Notes: a model not told the origin generated them from the letters alone. 64,000 nucleotides of DNA from Streptomyces pristinaespiralis (GCF_001278075.1 NZ_CP011340.1:5329501-5393500), one strand, 5' to 3'. Counted from the stretch's first letter, positions 1 through 8,808 are shown. Numbers and translations: made by a program.

Positions 1-350
1 CGGTGATGCTGCTCCTGCACTTCAGCCCGTCGTGGGAGTCGTGGCCGCCGAAGCTGCGGCAATGGGACAGCGTGATCACCCTCCTCAACGCGCGGGCGGT
101 GACCGTCTACCTCTGGCACAACGTGTGCATCCTCGGTGCGGCGGCGCTGTGGGACACCATGTGGGACATCGACCTGCTCGCGGAGCAGGCCCCCTGGCTG
201 CTGGAGAGCTGGGTGCCGGTGCTGCTGCTCGCCTGGGCTCTGATCGCCGGGTGCGTCCTGGCGTTCGGCTGGGCCGAGGACCTCGCCGCGAAGCGGCGCC
301 CGAGGCTGTGGCCCAACGGAGAGCCACGGCGCCGCTCACACGCCGCCTGA
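1..350 (+). CDS. Acyltransferase family 3 membrane protein, C-terminal fragment
   Basis: The reading frame is open from the window edge, so the 5' part of the gene is missing. About 115 residues are visible, with two hydrophobic segments separated by a loop. The stretch with NARAVTVYLWHN matches the last-helix signature of acyltransferase-3 (O-acyltransferase) membrane proteins, which move acyl groups onto sugars or lipids at the membrane. It ends in a basic, Arg-rich cytoplasmic tail, as is usual for the family. The substrate cannot be told from the fragment. It lies 105 bp upstream of narK on the same strand but is probably unrelated to it. Confidence 0.7.
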   Translation, partial: VMLLLHFSPSWESWPPKLRQWDSVITLLNARAVTVYLWHNVCILGAAALWDTMWDIDLLAEQAPWLLESWVPVLLLAWALIAGCVLAFGWAEDLAAKRRPRLWPNGEPRRRSHAA

Positions 351-455
351 CCGACGGGTGAGAGCAAGGTTTCGCGCCGGTCACCTCCTGGCACCGGCCT
401 GAAACCCGGCCTCCATAACGTCGCTCCCACGATCGGAAACAGGTGGAGGCGCGTG

Positions 456-1820
456 ATGGCAGGCCGTTGGATCGAAGAGTGGGACCCCGAGGACGAGACC
501 TTCTGGCGGAGCGGGGGAGAGCGCGTCGCCCGGCGCAACCTCGCCTTCTCCGTGCTCAGTGAGCACATCGGGTTCTCCATCTGGAGCCTGTGGTCGGTGA
601 TGGTCCTCTTCATGGGGCCCGAGTACGGGGTCGACCCCGCCGGCAAGTTCTTCCTGATCGCCACGGCGACCGTCGTCGGTGCCGTGATCCGGGTGCCGTA
701 CACGTTCGCCGTCGCCAAGTTCGGCGGCCGGAACTGGACGATCTTCAGCGCCCTGCTGCTGCTCGTGCCCACCGCCGCGGCGTACCTGGTGATGGAGCCG
801 GGCACCTCGTACACGACGTTCGTCGCCGTCGCCGCCCTCACGGGTGTCGGCGGGGGCAACTTCGCCTCGTCGATGACGAACATCAACGCCTTCTTCCCGC
901 TGCGCAAGAAGGGCTGGGCGCTCGGCCTCAACGCGGGCGGCGGCAACATCGGCGTACCGGTCATCCAGCTGGTGTCCCTGCTGATCATCGGTACGGCCGG
1001 TGCGGCCCACCCGCGGCTGGTCCTCGGCATCTACCTGCCGCTGATCGTGCTCGCCGCGCTGTGCGCCGCGCTGTGGATGGACAACCTCGCCCCGGTGAAG
1101 AACGACACCGGCGCGGCGATCGACGCGGCCAAGGACGGCCACACCTGGATCATGGCCTTCCTCTACGTGGGCACCTTCGGCTCGTTCATCGGCTACAGCT
1201 TCGCCTTCGGCCTCGTGCTGCAGACCCAGTTCGGCCGCACGCCGCTCCAGGCGGCCTCCCTCACCTTCATCGGCCCGCTGCTCGGCTCCCTGATCCGGCC
1301 GATGGGCGGTGCGCTGGCCGACCGCTTCGGCGGCGCCCGCATCACCCTGTGGAACTTCGTGGGCATGGCCGCCGCGACCGGCGTGGTCATCGCCGCCTCG
1401 GTCCAGGAGTCCCTCGCCGTGTTCCTCGTCGGATTCATCGCCCTGTTCGTGCTCAGCGGCCTCGGCAACGGCTCGACGTACAAGATGATCCCCGGCATCT
1501 TCCAGAACAAGGCGCTCGCCCAGGGCATGACCGGTGAGACCGCGGCCGCCTACGGGCGACGGCTCTCGGGAGCCTCCATGGGACTCATCGGCGCGGTCGG
1601 CGCGGTCGGCGGGCTCGCCATCAACCTCGCCTTCCGGCAGTCGTTCCAGACGGCGGGCACCGGAACCGCCGCCTTCGTCTCCTTCCTCGCCTTCTACGCG
1701 GTCTGCTCGGTCGTCACCTGGGCGGTATACCTTCGCCGGCCCGTCGTGGTGCCGGTACGCGGCGGGCGGACCGGCACGGACGCCGAAGCAGGCACCGAAC
1801 CGGCGTACGCCCGGGTCTGA
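456..1820 (+). CDS. narK: NarK-type nitrate/nitrite MFS transporter
   Basis: A 454-residue major facilitator with about 12 hydrophobic segments. The NNP (nitrate/nitrite porter) signature is visible as the glycine-rich run GVGGGNFASSMTNIN in helix 5 and a second one, SGLGNGSTYKMIP, in the C-terminal half. Proteins of this family move nitrate in or nitrite out across the cytoplasmic membrane. The ATG at 456 is preceded by AGGTGGAGG (441-449) at good spacing; a GTG one codon earlier is possible. The next gene downstream is the nitrate/nitrite regulator nnaR, as in S. coelicolor, which supports the assignment. Direction of transport (uptake or extrusion) cannot be decided from sequence. Confidence 0.88.
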   Translation: MAGRWIEEWDPEDETFWRSGGERVARRNLAFSVLSEHIGFSIWSLWSVMVLFMGPEYGVDPAGKFFLIATATVVGAVIRVPYTFAVAKFGGRNWTIFSALLLLVPTAAAYLVMEPGTSYTTFVAVAALTGVGGGNFASSMTNINAFFPLRKKGWALGLNAGGGNIGVPVIQLVSLLIIGTAGAAHPRLVLGIYLPLIVLAALCAALWMDNLAPVKNDTGAAIDAAKDGHTWIMAFLYVGTFGSFIGYSFAFGLVLQTQFGRTPLQAASLTFIGPLLGSLIRPMGGALADRFGGARITLWNFVGMAAATGVVIAASVQESLAVFLVGFIALFVLSGLGNGSTYKMIPGIFQNKALAQGMTGETAAAYGRRLSGASMGLIGAVGAVGGLAINLAFRQSFQTAGTGTAAFVSFLAFYAVCSVVTWAVYLRRPVVVPVRGGRTGTDAEAGTEPAYARV

Positions 1821-1833
1821 GCGAGCGGAGTAC

Positions 1834-1849
1834 GTAACGACGGTGAAAT
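1834..1849 (+). promoter_or_regulatory. GlnR-like half-site upstream of nnaR
   Basis: GTAAC, six bases, then GAAAT. This closely fits the GTnAC-n6-GAAAC pattern of GlnR boxes that control nitrogen genes in Streptomyces. It lies about 100 bp before the nnaR start and directly after the narK stop. A matching second half is not clear, so this is a candidate only. Confidence 0.35.
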
Positions 1850-1949
1850 ATGAGCGAACCGGGCCTGTCACGCGCCTTTGACAGGCTCGGTCGCCCGTTC
1901 ACCGTTCAATGGCACCGGCCATCAGGGCACTCCAGTGGGGACGACCGAG

Positions 1950-3095
1950 ATGCACGACCAAGGCCAACCGCACGGCCCCCTCGCGGGCTTCACCGTCGGC
2001 GTGACCGCCGCCAGGCGGGCCGACGAGCTCGGCGCGCTGCTCCAGCGGCGGGGCGCGGCCGTCCTGCACGCCCCCGCGCTGCGCATCGTTCCGCTCGCCG
2101 ACGACACGGAGCTCCTCGCCGCCACCAAGGAACTGATCGACCACACTCCCGACGTGGTCGTCGCCACCACCGCCATCGGCTTCCGCGGCTGGGTGGAGGC
2201 GGCCGACGGCTGGGGGCTGGGGGAGCAGCTGCTGGGCCGGCTGCGCGACGCCGAGCTGCTGGCCCGCGGCCCCAAGGTCAAGGGCGCCATCCGCGCGGCG
2301 GGCCTGACCGAGGAATGGTCACCCGCCTCCGAGTCCATGGCCGAGGTACTGGACCGGCTCCTCGGCGAGGGAGTGGCGGGCCGCCGTGTCGCGCTCCAGC
2401 TGCACGGCGAGCCGCTGCCCGGGTTCGTGGAATCGCTGCGGGAGGCGGGCGCGGACGTCGTCCTCGTACCCGTCTACCGCTGGATGCCGCCGGAGGACCT
2501 CGCCCCGCTCGACCGGCTGCTGGACGCGGCCGTCTCCCGCGGCCTGGACGCCGTCACCTTCACCAGCGCGCCCGCCGCCGCGTCGCTCCTGAACCGTGCG
2601 GAGACCCGTGGCCTGCTGACCGAACTCCTGGCCGCCCTGGACCACGACGTCCTCGCGGCCTGCGTCGGGCCGGTCACGGCGGTGCCGCTGCAGGCGGCCG
2701 GCGTCCCGACGGTGCAGCCCGAGCGCTTCAGACTCGGCCCGCTGGTGCAGCTGCTCGGTGTCGAACTGCCCGCCCGGGCGCGGACGTTCCCGGTCGCGGG
2801 CCACCGCGTCGAGATCCGCGGCCACGCCGTCCTCGTCGACGACGACCTGCGCCCCGTGCCGCCCGCCGGTATGGCGCTGCTGAGGGCCCTGTCGGAACGG
2901 CCCGGCTGGGTCGTCGCCCGCTCCGACCTGCTGCGGGCCCTGCCCGGCGCCGGCCGGGACGAGCACGCCGTGGAGACGGCCATGGCCCGGCTGCGCACGG
3001 CGCTGGGCGCTCCCAAGCTCATCCAGACGGTCGTCAAGCGGGGTTACCGGCTGGCCCTGGACCCGGCGTCCGACGCCAAGTACGCCGACGCCTGA
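1950..3095 (+). CDS. nnaR: NnaR nitrate/nitrite assimilation regulator (HemD-like plus DNA-binding domain)
   Basis: A protein of 381 residues with two parts. Roughly residues 10-265 resemble uroporphyrinogen-III synthase (HemD) and begin with LAGFTVGVTAARR. Roughly residues 275-375 form a winged-helix domain of the OmpR C-terminal type (ARSDLLRALPGAG, AVETAMARLRTAL, VVKRGYRLAL). This architecture next to narK is that of NnaR, which acts with GlnR on nitrate/nitrite genes in S. coelicolor; it is not thought to serve heme synthesis. The ATG at 1950 is chosen because homology begins just after it; the frame is open back to 1878. The 3' end overlaps the convergent DUF1772 gene by about 50 bp. Confidence 0.85.
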   Translation: MHDQGQPHGPLAGFTVGVTAARRADELGALLQRRGAAVLHAPALRIVPLADDTELLAATKELIDHTPDVVVATTAIGFRGWVEAADGWGLGEQLLGRLRDAELLARGPKVKGAIRAAGLTEEWSPASESMAEVLDRLLGEGVAGRRVALQLHGEPLPGFVESLREAGADVVLVPVYRWMPPEDLAPLDRLLDAAVSRGLDAVTFTSAPAAASLLNRAETRGLLTELLAALDHDVLAACVGPVTAVPLQAAGVPTVQPERFRLGPLVQLLGVELPARARTFPVAGHRVEIRGHAVLVDDDLRPVPPAGMALLRALSERPGWVVARSDLLRALPGAGRDEHAVETAMARLRTALGAPKLIQTVVKRGYRLALDPASDAKYADA

Positions 3096-3601
3096 CCGGC
3101 CCGGTTCGGGCCTGTGGTGCGCAGCAGCGAGGTGGCACGCCACAGGCACAGCAGGGCCGCCGTGGTGAGCACGGTGCGCACCGCGTTCCAGAGCACCCAC
3201 GGGTCCTCGAAGTTCTCGCGTACGGCGGCCGGGTCGGCGATCCTGTCCGGGGCGCCCGCGGCGGCCAGTTCGTTGTTGAGCGGCACGTTCGCCGCGGACG
3301 TCACGACGAACACCAGGACGTAGAGGACCAGCGCCGCGCTCACCCAGCGGCCTCTGGGTGTACGGCGCTGCTGCCATGCGGAGACCGCCGTGAGGACGAG
3401 CGCGCCGAAGAGCGCGGCGAAGAAGGCCGGGTTCTCGATCACCTCGTTGATGTTCTGCATGACCTCGACGTAGGTCCGGTCGTCGCTGCGGCCGAGCGCC
3501 GGCATCACCGAGACCGTGAACGCGAACCAGACGCCCGCGATGAGCCCGGTCGTCACGGTCGCCGCCGCGAGGACCGCTCCTGCACCCCTGTTCTGTGTCA
3601 T
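3044..3601 (-). CDS. DUF1772 family membrane protein
   Basis: 185 residues with four hydrophobic segments. The first, with TGLIAGVWFAFTVSVMPAL, carries the small-residue and aromatic pattern typical of DUF1772 (anthrone-oxygenase-like) integral membrane proteins. The loop with NVPLNNELA followed by W/R-rich positions (DPWVLWNAVRT) is also characteristic of this family. The role is unknown in most bacteria. The gene is convergent with nnaR and overlaps its last codons. No partner gene is adjacent on the same strand, so it is probably monocistronic. Confidence 0.75.
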   Translation of the reverse strand: MTQNRGAGAVLAAATVTTGLIAGVWFAFTVSVMPALGRSDDRTYVEVMQNINEVIENPAFFAALFGALVLTAVSAWQQRRTPRGRWVSAALVLYVLVFVVTSAANVPLNNELAAAGAPDRIADPAAVRENFEDPWVLWNAVRTVLTTAALLCLWRATSLLRTTGPNRAGQASAYLASDAGSRASR

Positions 3602-3758
3602 GAGAGCCAGTCAACCGGCCCGCGCTCGCACGGGACATGGGTGAGCGTCGCATTCGCATGTCCGTGCGTCCACGTCTCGATGAGGGCTTCCGGCCGCACC
3701 GTCGGGCAGGCACTCTGGTGGGAACACCCGACGGTGATCCCGAGGCGGTGACAGGCGC

Positions 3759-4373
3759 ATGACAGCGGCGACGGGCGTGGGACCGTACCCGTCCCAGTGG
3801 CGATTCGACTCCGGGCGCGTCTGCCTGGACCTGGTGGCGACGGCGCGGGAGACGGACCGCCGGGCCGACGGGCCCGAACCGCTCGCGGGCACCGGGCAAC
3901 TGGCGCGCTGGCTCGTCGGCGCCGGTCTCGTCCCCGCCGGGACACCGCTGCACGGCGTCGACGGCGCCTGGGTGGCACGCTTCGTCGAACTGCGCGACTG
4001 CATAGACCGTCTGGTGCGCACCGGGCCGGGAGAAGGCCGCGCCGACGACGCCCTCGAAATCCTCAACGCCCGTGCGCAGAACGCCCCTCCGGGCATCGCG
4101 GCCGTGAAGGACGGCAAGGGAACGCTGGTACGGGCGCTGTGCGCCCCCCCGGAGTGCGCGGCGCTGCTCGCCCTCGTCGCCCGGGACGCGGTGGACCTCC
4201 TCACCGATCCCGTCGCCCGCTCGCGGCTGCGGCAGTGCGAGGGCGACAACTGCCGCCGCGTCTACCTGGACACCTCACGGGGCAGGCGGCGGCGCTGGTG
4301 CTCGAGCGAGGTGTGCGGGAACCGCGAGCGGGTGGCGAGACACCGCAGGAAGGCCTCCGTCAAAGAATCTTGA
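3759..4373 (+). CDS. CGNR zinc-finger / ABATE domain protein
   Basis: 204 residues. The N-terminal 130 or so fit the ABATE domain (a putative stress-induced regulator domain, with FDSGRVCLDLVAT at its start). The C-terminal 45 residues form a CGNR zinc finger: CEGDNCRRVYLD, then WCSSEVCGNRERVARHR, giving the C-x4-C ... C-x4-C-GNR pattern followed by basic residues. Such proteins are presumed DNA-binding regulators, but targets are not known. RBS-like GAGGCGG lies upstream of the ATG. It precedes sigU on the same strand by 100 bp; whether they share transcription is unclear. Confidence 0.82.
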   Translation: MTAATGVGPYPSQWRFDSGRVCLDLVATARETDRRADGPEPLAGTGQLARWLVGAGLVPAGTPLHGVDGAWVARFVELRDCIDRLVRTGPGEGRADDALEILNARAQNAPPGIAAVKDGKGTLVRALCAPPECAALLALVARDAVDLLTDPVARSRLRQCEGDNCRRVYLDTSRGRRRRWCSSEVCGNRERVARHRRKASVKES

Positions 4374-4473
4374 ATTTTCTTCGGCCGGCGTTGAGTGAAC
4401 CTGTGGCGGTCCCCGTAGTGAAGGGGGACAAGCAGCCAGCCGTGAAAAACAGGGTCTCGACCGGGAGGTTCAG

Positions 4474-5061
4474 GTGCGCAAGGATGCCGCCGTGGCCGAT
4501 GACCGTCCGCAACGGGCCCGCCATCGCAGTGAGAAGCCACGTATCGACACCTCTGTGCCCGACGAGGAGTTGATGCGCGCCCTCTACCGTGAACATGCAG
4601 GACCGTTGCTCGCCTATGTACTGCGTCTCGTCGCCGGCGACCGCCAGCGCGCCGAGGACGTCGTACAGGAGACGCTCATCCGTGCCTGGAAGAACGCCGG
4701 CCAGCTCAACCGGGCGACCGGCTCTGTCCGACCCTGGCTGGTGACGGTCGCCCGGCGCATCGTCATCGACGGTCACCGCAGCCGGCAGGCCCGGCCGCAG
4801 GAGGTCGACCCGTCGCCGCTGGAGGTCATGCCTGCGGAGGACGAGATCGACAAGGCGTTGTGGCTGATGACGCTCTCGGATGCACTCGATGATTTGACGC
4901 CCGCCCACAGGGAAGTTCTTGTCGAGACGTATTTCAAGGGGCGTACGGTCAATGAAGCGGCCGAAACGCTCGGCATACCCAGCGGGACCGTGCGGTCCCG
5001 TGTGTTCTACGCACTCCGTTCCATGAAGCTCGCTCTGGAGGAGAGGGGGGTCTCGGCATGA
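4474..5061 (+). CDS. sigU: ECF sigma factor SigU
   Basis: 195 residues, a typical length for extracytoplasmic-function sigma factors. Region 2 (about residues 34-74) includes RALYREHAGPLLAYV and AEDVVQETLIRAW. Region 4 (about 140-187) includes LTPAHREVLVETYF and the helix-turn-helix EAAETLGIPSGTVRSR. The GTG start at 4474 follows GGGAGG (4463-4468). The stop overlaps the start of the next gene (ATGA), which encodes a membrane anti-sigma factor, so the pair is translationally coupled. Position between a CGNR protein and a HelD helicase matches SigU of S. coelicolor, where the factor affects secreted proteins and development; the symbol rests on this context. Confidence 0.82.
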   Translation: MRKDAAVADDRPQRARHRSEKPRIDTSVPDEELMRALYREHAGPLLAYVLRLVAGDRQRAEDVVQETLIRAWKNAGQLNRATGSVRPWLVTVARRIVIDGHRSRQARPQEVDPSPLEVMPAEDEIDKALWLMTLSDALDDLTPAHREVLVETYFKGRTVNEAAETLGIPSGTVRSRVFYALRSMKLALEERGVSA

Positions 5062-5888
5062 CCATGTACGAGCAGGAGTCCGTACACGACGCGGTGGGCG
5101 CATATGTGCTCGGCGTGCTCGACGAAGCGGACGCCTCCGCCTTCGAGGCGCATCTGGCGGGATGCGACATCTGTGCCGCCCACCTCGAGGAGTTCTCGGG
5201 GATGGAGCCCATGCTCGCGATGCTGGCGGAGGCGCCCGCCCCCGCACCGCCGCAGAGCAATGTCTACAGCCTGCCCGGGATGCCGGGCATGTCCGACTTC
5301 CCGCCGCCCCGAGCCGTCCCCGTGGTGCCCACCTCCCCGAGCCCCAAGGTCCTCGACGGTCTGCTGAACGAGGTCGCCGTCAAGCGCGCCCACAAGCGCC
5401 GGCGCGGCATGTACCTGCTCGCGGCGGCCGCGGCGCTGATCATCGGCGGCCCCGCCGTCGCGGTGGTCGTCACCGCCGACGACACCAGCAGCAACGTAGC
5501 GGGTGCCGACCCGCACCCCACCAGCCCGGCCGAGGACGCCTTCTTCAACCACATGGAGGAGAAGGTGCAGGCCACGGACGCGACCACCAAGGTCAGCGCC
5601 GTCGTCGGCATGGAGAAGAAGGGCTGGGGCACCCACGCCGTCCTGGAGCTGAAGAACGTCAGAGGCCCCCTGAAGTGCAACCTCATCGCCGTCTCCAAGA
5701 CCGGCGAGGAGGAGGTCGTCACCTCGTGGGCCGTGCCGAAGTGGGGCTACGGAATCCCTGACAGCCCCAACAAGGACGCCAAGAACCCTCTGTACGTCCA
5801 CGGCGGCTCGGCGATGGACCCGGCCGACATCGACCACTTCGAGGTCCGCACGTTCGACGGCGAACGGCTGGTGGAGGTCGACGCCTAG
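5058..5888 (+). CDS. rsuA: Zinc-type membrane anti-sigma factor (RsuA)
   Basis: 276 residues. Residues 32-39 carry H-x3-C-x2-C (HLAGCDIC), the zinc-binding anti-sigma signature; the zinc-bound N-terminal domain holds the sigma factor in the cytoplasm. A single membrane helix follows at about 117-137 (LLAAAAALIIGGPAVAVVV), and the remaining 140 residues are extracytoplasmic and resemble the C-terminal sensor domain of SigL/SigK-group anti-sigma factors. It overlaps sigU by four bases (ATGA). The conserved outer domain suggests release of SigU by regulated proteolysis or by a redox/zinc change; which one is not visible. Confidence 0.82.
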   Translation: MTMYEQESVHDAVGAYVLGVLDEADASAFEAHLAGCDICAAHLEEFSGMEPMLAMLAEAPAPAPPQSNVYSLPGMPGMSDFPPPRAVPVVPTSPSPKVLDGLLNEVAVKRAHKRRRGMYLLAAAAALIIGGPAVAVVVTADDTSSNVAGADPHPTSPAEDAFFNHMEEKVQATDATTKVSAVVGMEKKGWGTHAVLELKNVRGPLKCNLIAVSKTGEEEVVTSWAVPKWGYGIPDSPNKDAKNPLYVHGGSAMDPADIDHFEVRTFDGERLVEVDA

Positions 5889-6132
5889 CCGGCGGCAGTC
5901 CGCATGCCGGCCGGGACCTGTGCCCCCGGCCGCATCCGCATGTCCGCTTCGCCGCCTTCGTGCCCGAGCCTTGTCCGCATGCCCGCCGGCGAACGGCGTG
6001 CCCGCCCCTGCGGGGGCCGGCGCCCGCCACGGCCGCCGCACCCGGGCCGGCCCACGGCCGGGCCGGGTGCAATAACCTGCCTCCTTGCCGTACGGTTGAC
6101 GGCTGCCCAGTGCACGTCAGAAGGGGGCCTCG

Positions 6133-8499
6133 GTGGCCGCGCAGGATGCCGCTGTCGAATCCGTGGTCGGCTCCGCCGCCGACACGGTCAGAGACCGTGA
6201 GATCGGTGTCGAACAGGAACATCTCGACCAGGTGTACCGCCGTCTCGAGGAGAAGATCCACGAGGCCGAGTTCCTGATGAACGACGCCGCCAAGCGAGGT
6301 CAGGTCGGCACCCCCGGCGCCCTCGCCGAGCGGGACGCCCAGGTCTTCCGGGCCGGCGTCCACCTCAACCGCCTCAACAACGAATTCGAGGACTTCCTCT
6401 TCGGCCGGATCGACCTGCTCCACGGCAAGGACGGCAGGAAGGGCCCCGACGGCGCCTTCACCTCCGTCGAGCCCGCCGACGACGCCGTGCGCCCCGACAA
6501 CACGGCCGAGATCGGCGAGACCCTGCACATCGGCCGGATCGGCGTGCTCGACTCCGACTACGCCCCGCTCGTGATCGACTGGCGCGCCCCGGCCGCGGCA
6601 CCCTTCTACCGCTCCACCCCGGTCGACCCCGGCCGCGTGGTCCGCCGCCGGGTCATCCGCTCCAAGGGCCGCAAGGTCCTCGGCGTCGAGGACGACCTGA
6701 TGCGCCCGGAGCTGACCGCCACGCTGAACGGGCAGACCCTCCCCGTGGTCGGCGACGGCGCCCTGATGGCGGCGCTCGGCCAGGCCCGCAGCCACACCAT
6801 GCGGGACATCGTCGCGTCCATCCAGGCCGAGCAGGACCTGGTCATCCGCGCACCCGCCGCATCAGTGACGTACGTGGAGGGCGGCCCCGGCACCGGCAAG
6901 ACGGCGGTGGCACTGCACCGGGCCGCGTACCTGCTCTACCAGGACCGGCGCCGCTACGCCGGCGGCATCCTCATCGTCTCCCCGACGCCGCTGCTCGTCG
7001 CCTACACCGAGGGCGTGCTGCCGTCGCTGGGCGAGGAGGGGCAGGTCGCGATCCGCGCCGTCGGCTCGCTGGTCGACGGCGTCGAGGCGACGGTGTACGA
7101 CGAACCGGCCGTGGCCCGCGTCAAGGGCTCCTCCCGCATGCTGAAGGTGCTGCGCAACGCCGCGCGGGGCGCGCTCGAGATGCCGGACACCACGCCCCGC
7201 AACGGCCAGCTCTCCTTCGGCGAGGAGCCGGCGGCCGCGCCGGGCACACCCTCGCAGCTGCGCGTCGTCGCCTTCGGCCGGCGGCTCGAGCTGGAGGCCG
7301 ACGAGCTCCGCCGCATCCGCCACAACGTCCTCGGCGGAAGCGCTCCCGTCAACCTGCTGCGCCCGCGGGCCAGACGGCTGCTCCTCGACGCGCTGTACGC
7401 CAAGTCGGGTGCCGCCGGCCGCCACCCCGGCGACCCGGAGCTGGCCGCGGAGCTGCGGTCCTCCTTCGACGAGGACGTGACCGGCGAGGACAGCTTCATC
7501 GCGTTCCTGGACGCCTGGTGGCCCGAGCTGACCCCGCGCGCCGTGCTCGCCGCGATGGGCGACGAGCGGCGCCTCGGCCGCTGGGCGCGCCGGGTGCTCA
7601 ACCCCGGCGAGGTGCGCAGGCTGGCCCGCTCACTGCGCCGTGACGCCCTCTCCGTGCACGACGTGGCGCTCCTCGACGAGCTGAGCACCCTGCTCGGCAC
7701 GCCGGCCCGGCCCCGCAAGCGGCGCGAGCTCGACCCGCTGGACCAGCTCACCGGCCTGGAGGAGCTGATGCCGCAGCGCGAGGAGACACAGCGCGAGCGG
7801 GCCGAGCGGCTGGCGGCGGAGCGCACCGAGTACGCGCACGTCATCGTCGACGAGGCGCAGGACCTCACGCCCATGCAGTGGCGGATGGTCGGCCGCCGCG
7901 GCCGGCACGCCACCTGGACGGTCGTCGGCGACCCGGCCCAGTCGTCCTGGTCCTCGCCGGAAGAGGCGGCGGAGGCCCGTGACGAGGCACTCGGCAGCCG
8001 CCCGCGCCGCCGGTTCGAGCTGACGGTCAACTACCGCAACCCGGCCGAGATCGCGGAGCTGGCCGCCACGGTGCTCCACCTGGCGATGCCGGGCATGCGG
8101 TCGCCCTCCGCCGTGCGTTCCACGGGAGTGCGGCCGCGGTTCGCGGTCCTGCCGGACGGCGGCGACCTCGCGGATGCCGTACGGGCCGAGGCGGAGCGGC
8201 TGCTGGAGCAGGTGGACGGCACGGTCGGGGTCGTCGTCGCCATGAACCGGCGGGAGCAGGCCGCGCGCTGGCTGGCCGGGCTGGGCGAACGGGTCGTGGC
8301 CCTCGGCTCCCTGGAGGCGAAGGGCCTGGAGTACGACGCGACGGTCGTCGTCTCCCCGGCGGAGATCGCCGACGAGAGCCCGGCGGGCCTGCGCGTCCTC
8401 TACGTGGCGCTCACCCGGGCCACCCAGCAGCTCACGGTGGTCTCCGGGCGCCGTGACCAGCCGGACGCCCAGGGCGTACCGGAGCTGCTGCGGGACTGA
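6133..8499 (+). CDS. HelD-like UvrD-family helicase (RNA polymerase recycling motor)
   Basis: 788 residues. A long N-terminal coiled arm (about residues 20-75, with EQEHLDQVYRRLEEKI) precedes the SF1 ATPase core: Walker A GGPGTGKTAV near residue 250, Walker B VIVDEAQDLTPMQW near 575, and the SF1 motifs NYRNPAEI and YVALTRATQQL at the end. The N-terminal arm plus split core is the layout of actinobacterial HelD proteins, which pull stalled or rifamycin-bound RNA polymerase off DNA; some give rifampicin tolerance (HelR). The GTG start at 6133 follows AAGGGGGC. I see no clear rifamycin-associated promoter element upstream, so I do not assign it to HelR. Confidence 0.8.
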   Translation: MAAQDAAVESVVGSAADTVRDREIGVEQEHLDQVYRRLEEKIHEAEFLMNDAAKRGQVGTPGALAERDAQVFRAGVHLNRLNNEFEDFLFGRIDLLHGKDGRKGPDGAFTSVEPADDAVRPDNTAEIGETLHIGRIGVLDSDYAPLVIDWRAPAAAPFYRSTPVDPGRVVRRRVIRSKGRKVLGVEDDLMRPELTATLNGQTLPVVGDGALMAALGQARSHTMRDIVASIQAEQDLVIRAPAASVTYVEGGPGTGKTAVALHRAAYLLYQDRRRYAGGILIVSPTPLLVAYTEGVLPSLGEEGQVAIRAVGSLVDGVEATVYDEPAVARVKGSSRMLKVLRNAARGALEMPDTTPRNGQLSFGEEPAAAPGTPSQLRVVAFGRRLELEADELRRIRHNVLGGSAPVNLLRPRARRLLLDALYAKSGAAGRHPGDPELAAELRSSFDEDVTGEDSFIAFLDAWWPELTPRAVLAAMGDERRLGRWARRVLNPGEVRRLARSLRRDALSVHDVALLDELSTLLGTPARPRKRRELDPLDQLTGLEELMPQREETQRERAERLAAERTEYAHVIVDEAQDLTPMQWRMVGRRGRHATWTVVGDPAQSSWSSPEEAAEARDEALGSRPRRRFELTVNYRNPAEIAELAATVLHLAMPGMRSPSAVRSTGVRPRFAVLPDGGDLADAVRAEAERLLEQVDGTVGVVVAMNRREQAARWLAGLGERVVALGSLEAKGLEYDATVVVSPAEIADESPAGLRVLYVALTRATQQLTVVSGRRDQPDAQGVPELLRD

Positions 8500-8540
8500 G
8501 CGGGGCGTTCGGCGGCCGACCGTCGGGGCTCTCCCCGGGG

Positions 8541-8571
8541 CTCGGCCGGACCCTGCCCCGGGCCGGCCGAG
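8541..8571 (+). terminator. Possible terminator of the HelD-like gene
   Basis: CTCGGCCGG and its exact reverse complement CCGGCCGAG, separated by 13 bases, about 40 bp after the stop codon. No T-run follows, which is common in Streptomyces. Confidence 0.4.
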
Positions 8572-8626
8572 AAGTCGGCGTGCGATGCGGGAATCACTTC
8601 CCGGGGCGGTGCGTTAGCCTGGTTAC

Positions 8627-8768
8627 GGCACCGGCTCGATCCAAGCCCCCGGGCCCAACCTTCGTCCCTTAGAGGGACCACTTGCCGCGAGGCGAGCATG
8701 GCGGGTCGGTGCCACCTACTTGCGCGGAAGAGGCCCGCGTCACCTGTCCAGGTGACGCGGGCCTCTTC
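8627..8768 (+). ncRNA. Candidate structured small RNA / leader RNA upstream of the malic enzyme
   Basis: No protein reading frame makes sense here, but the sequence folds well. GGCACCG (8627-8633) pairs with CGGTGCC (8707-8713); directly inside it GCTCG (8634-8638) pairs with CGAGC (8693-8697); inside that lies GTCCC-TTAGA-GGGAC (8664-8678). A very strong terminator (8727-8768) closes the unit. A -10-like TAGCCT (8615-8620) sits six bases before the first stem, so a transcript of about 142 nt starting at the stem base is predicted. It could be an independent sRNA or an attenuator/riboswitch for the gene starting at 8931. I do not recognise the family. Confidence 0.55.
8727..8768 (+). terminator. 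Strong intrinsic terminator, 19-bp perfect stem
   Basis: Two perfect 19-base arms (GAAGAGGCCCGCGTCACCT and its complement) with a four-base loop. It ends the candidate RNA and lies 160 bp before the malic enzyme start, so readthrough would be needed for it to act as a leader. Confidence 0.8.
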
Positions 8769-8794
8769 AGTTTCCGAACGCTTTCTCGTATGGT

Positions 8795-8808
8795 GGAAAA
8801 CAGTTTCC
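8795..8808. promoter_or_regulatory. Inverted repeat in the malic enzyme promoter region
   Basis: GGAAA-ACAG-TTTCC, a palindrome in an unusually A/T-rich stretch (8770-8825). CAGTTTCCGAA occurs twice, at 8768-8778 and 8801-8811. The pattern looks like a dimeric repressor/activator site; the regulator is unknown. Confidence 0.4.

Noticed and set aside
1950..3095. Uroporphyrinogen-III synthase for heme synthesis
   Set aside because: The fused winged-helix domain and the narK neighbour point to the regulator NnaR.
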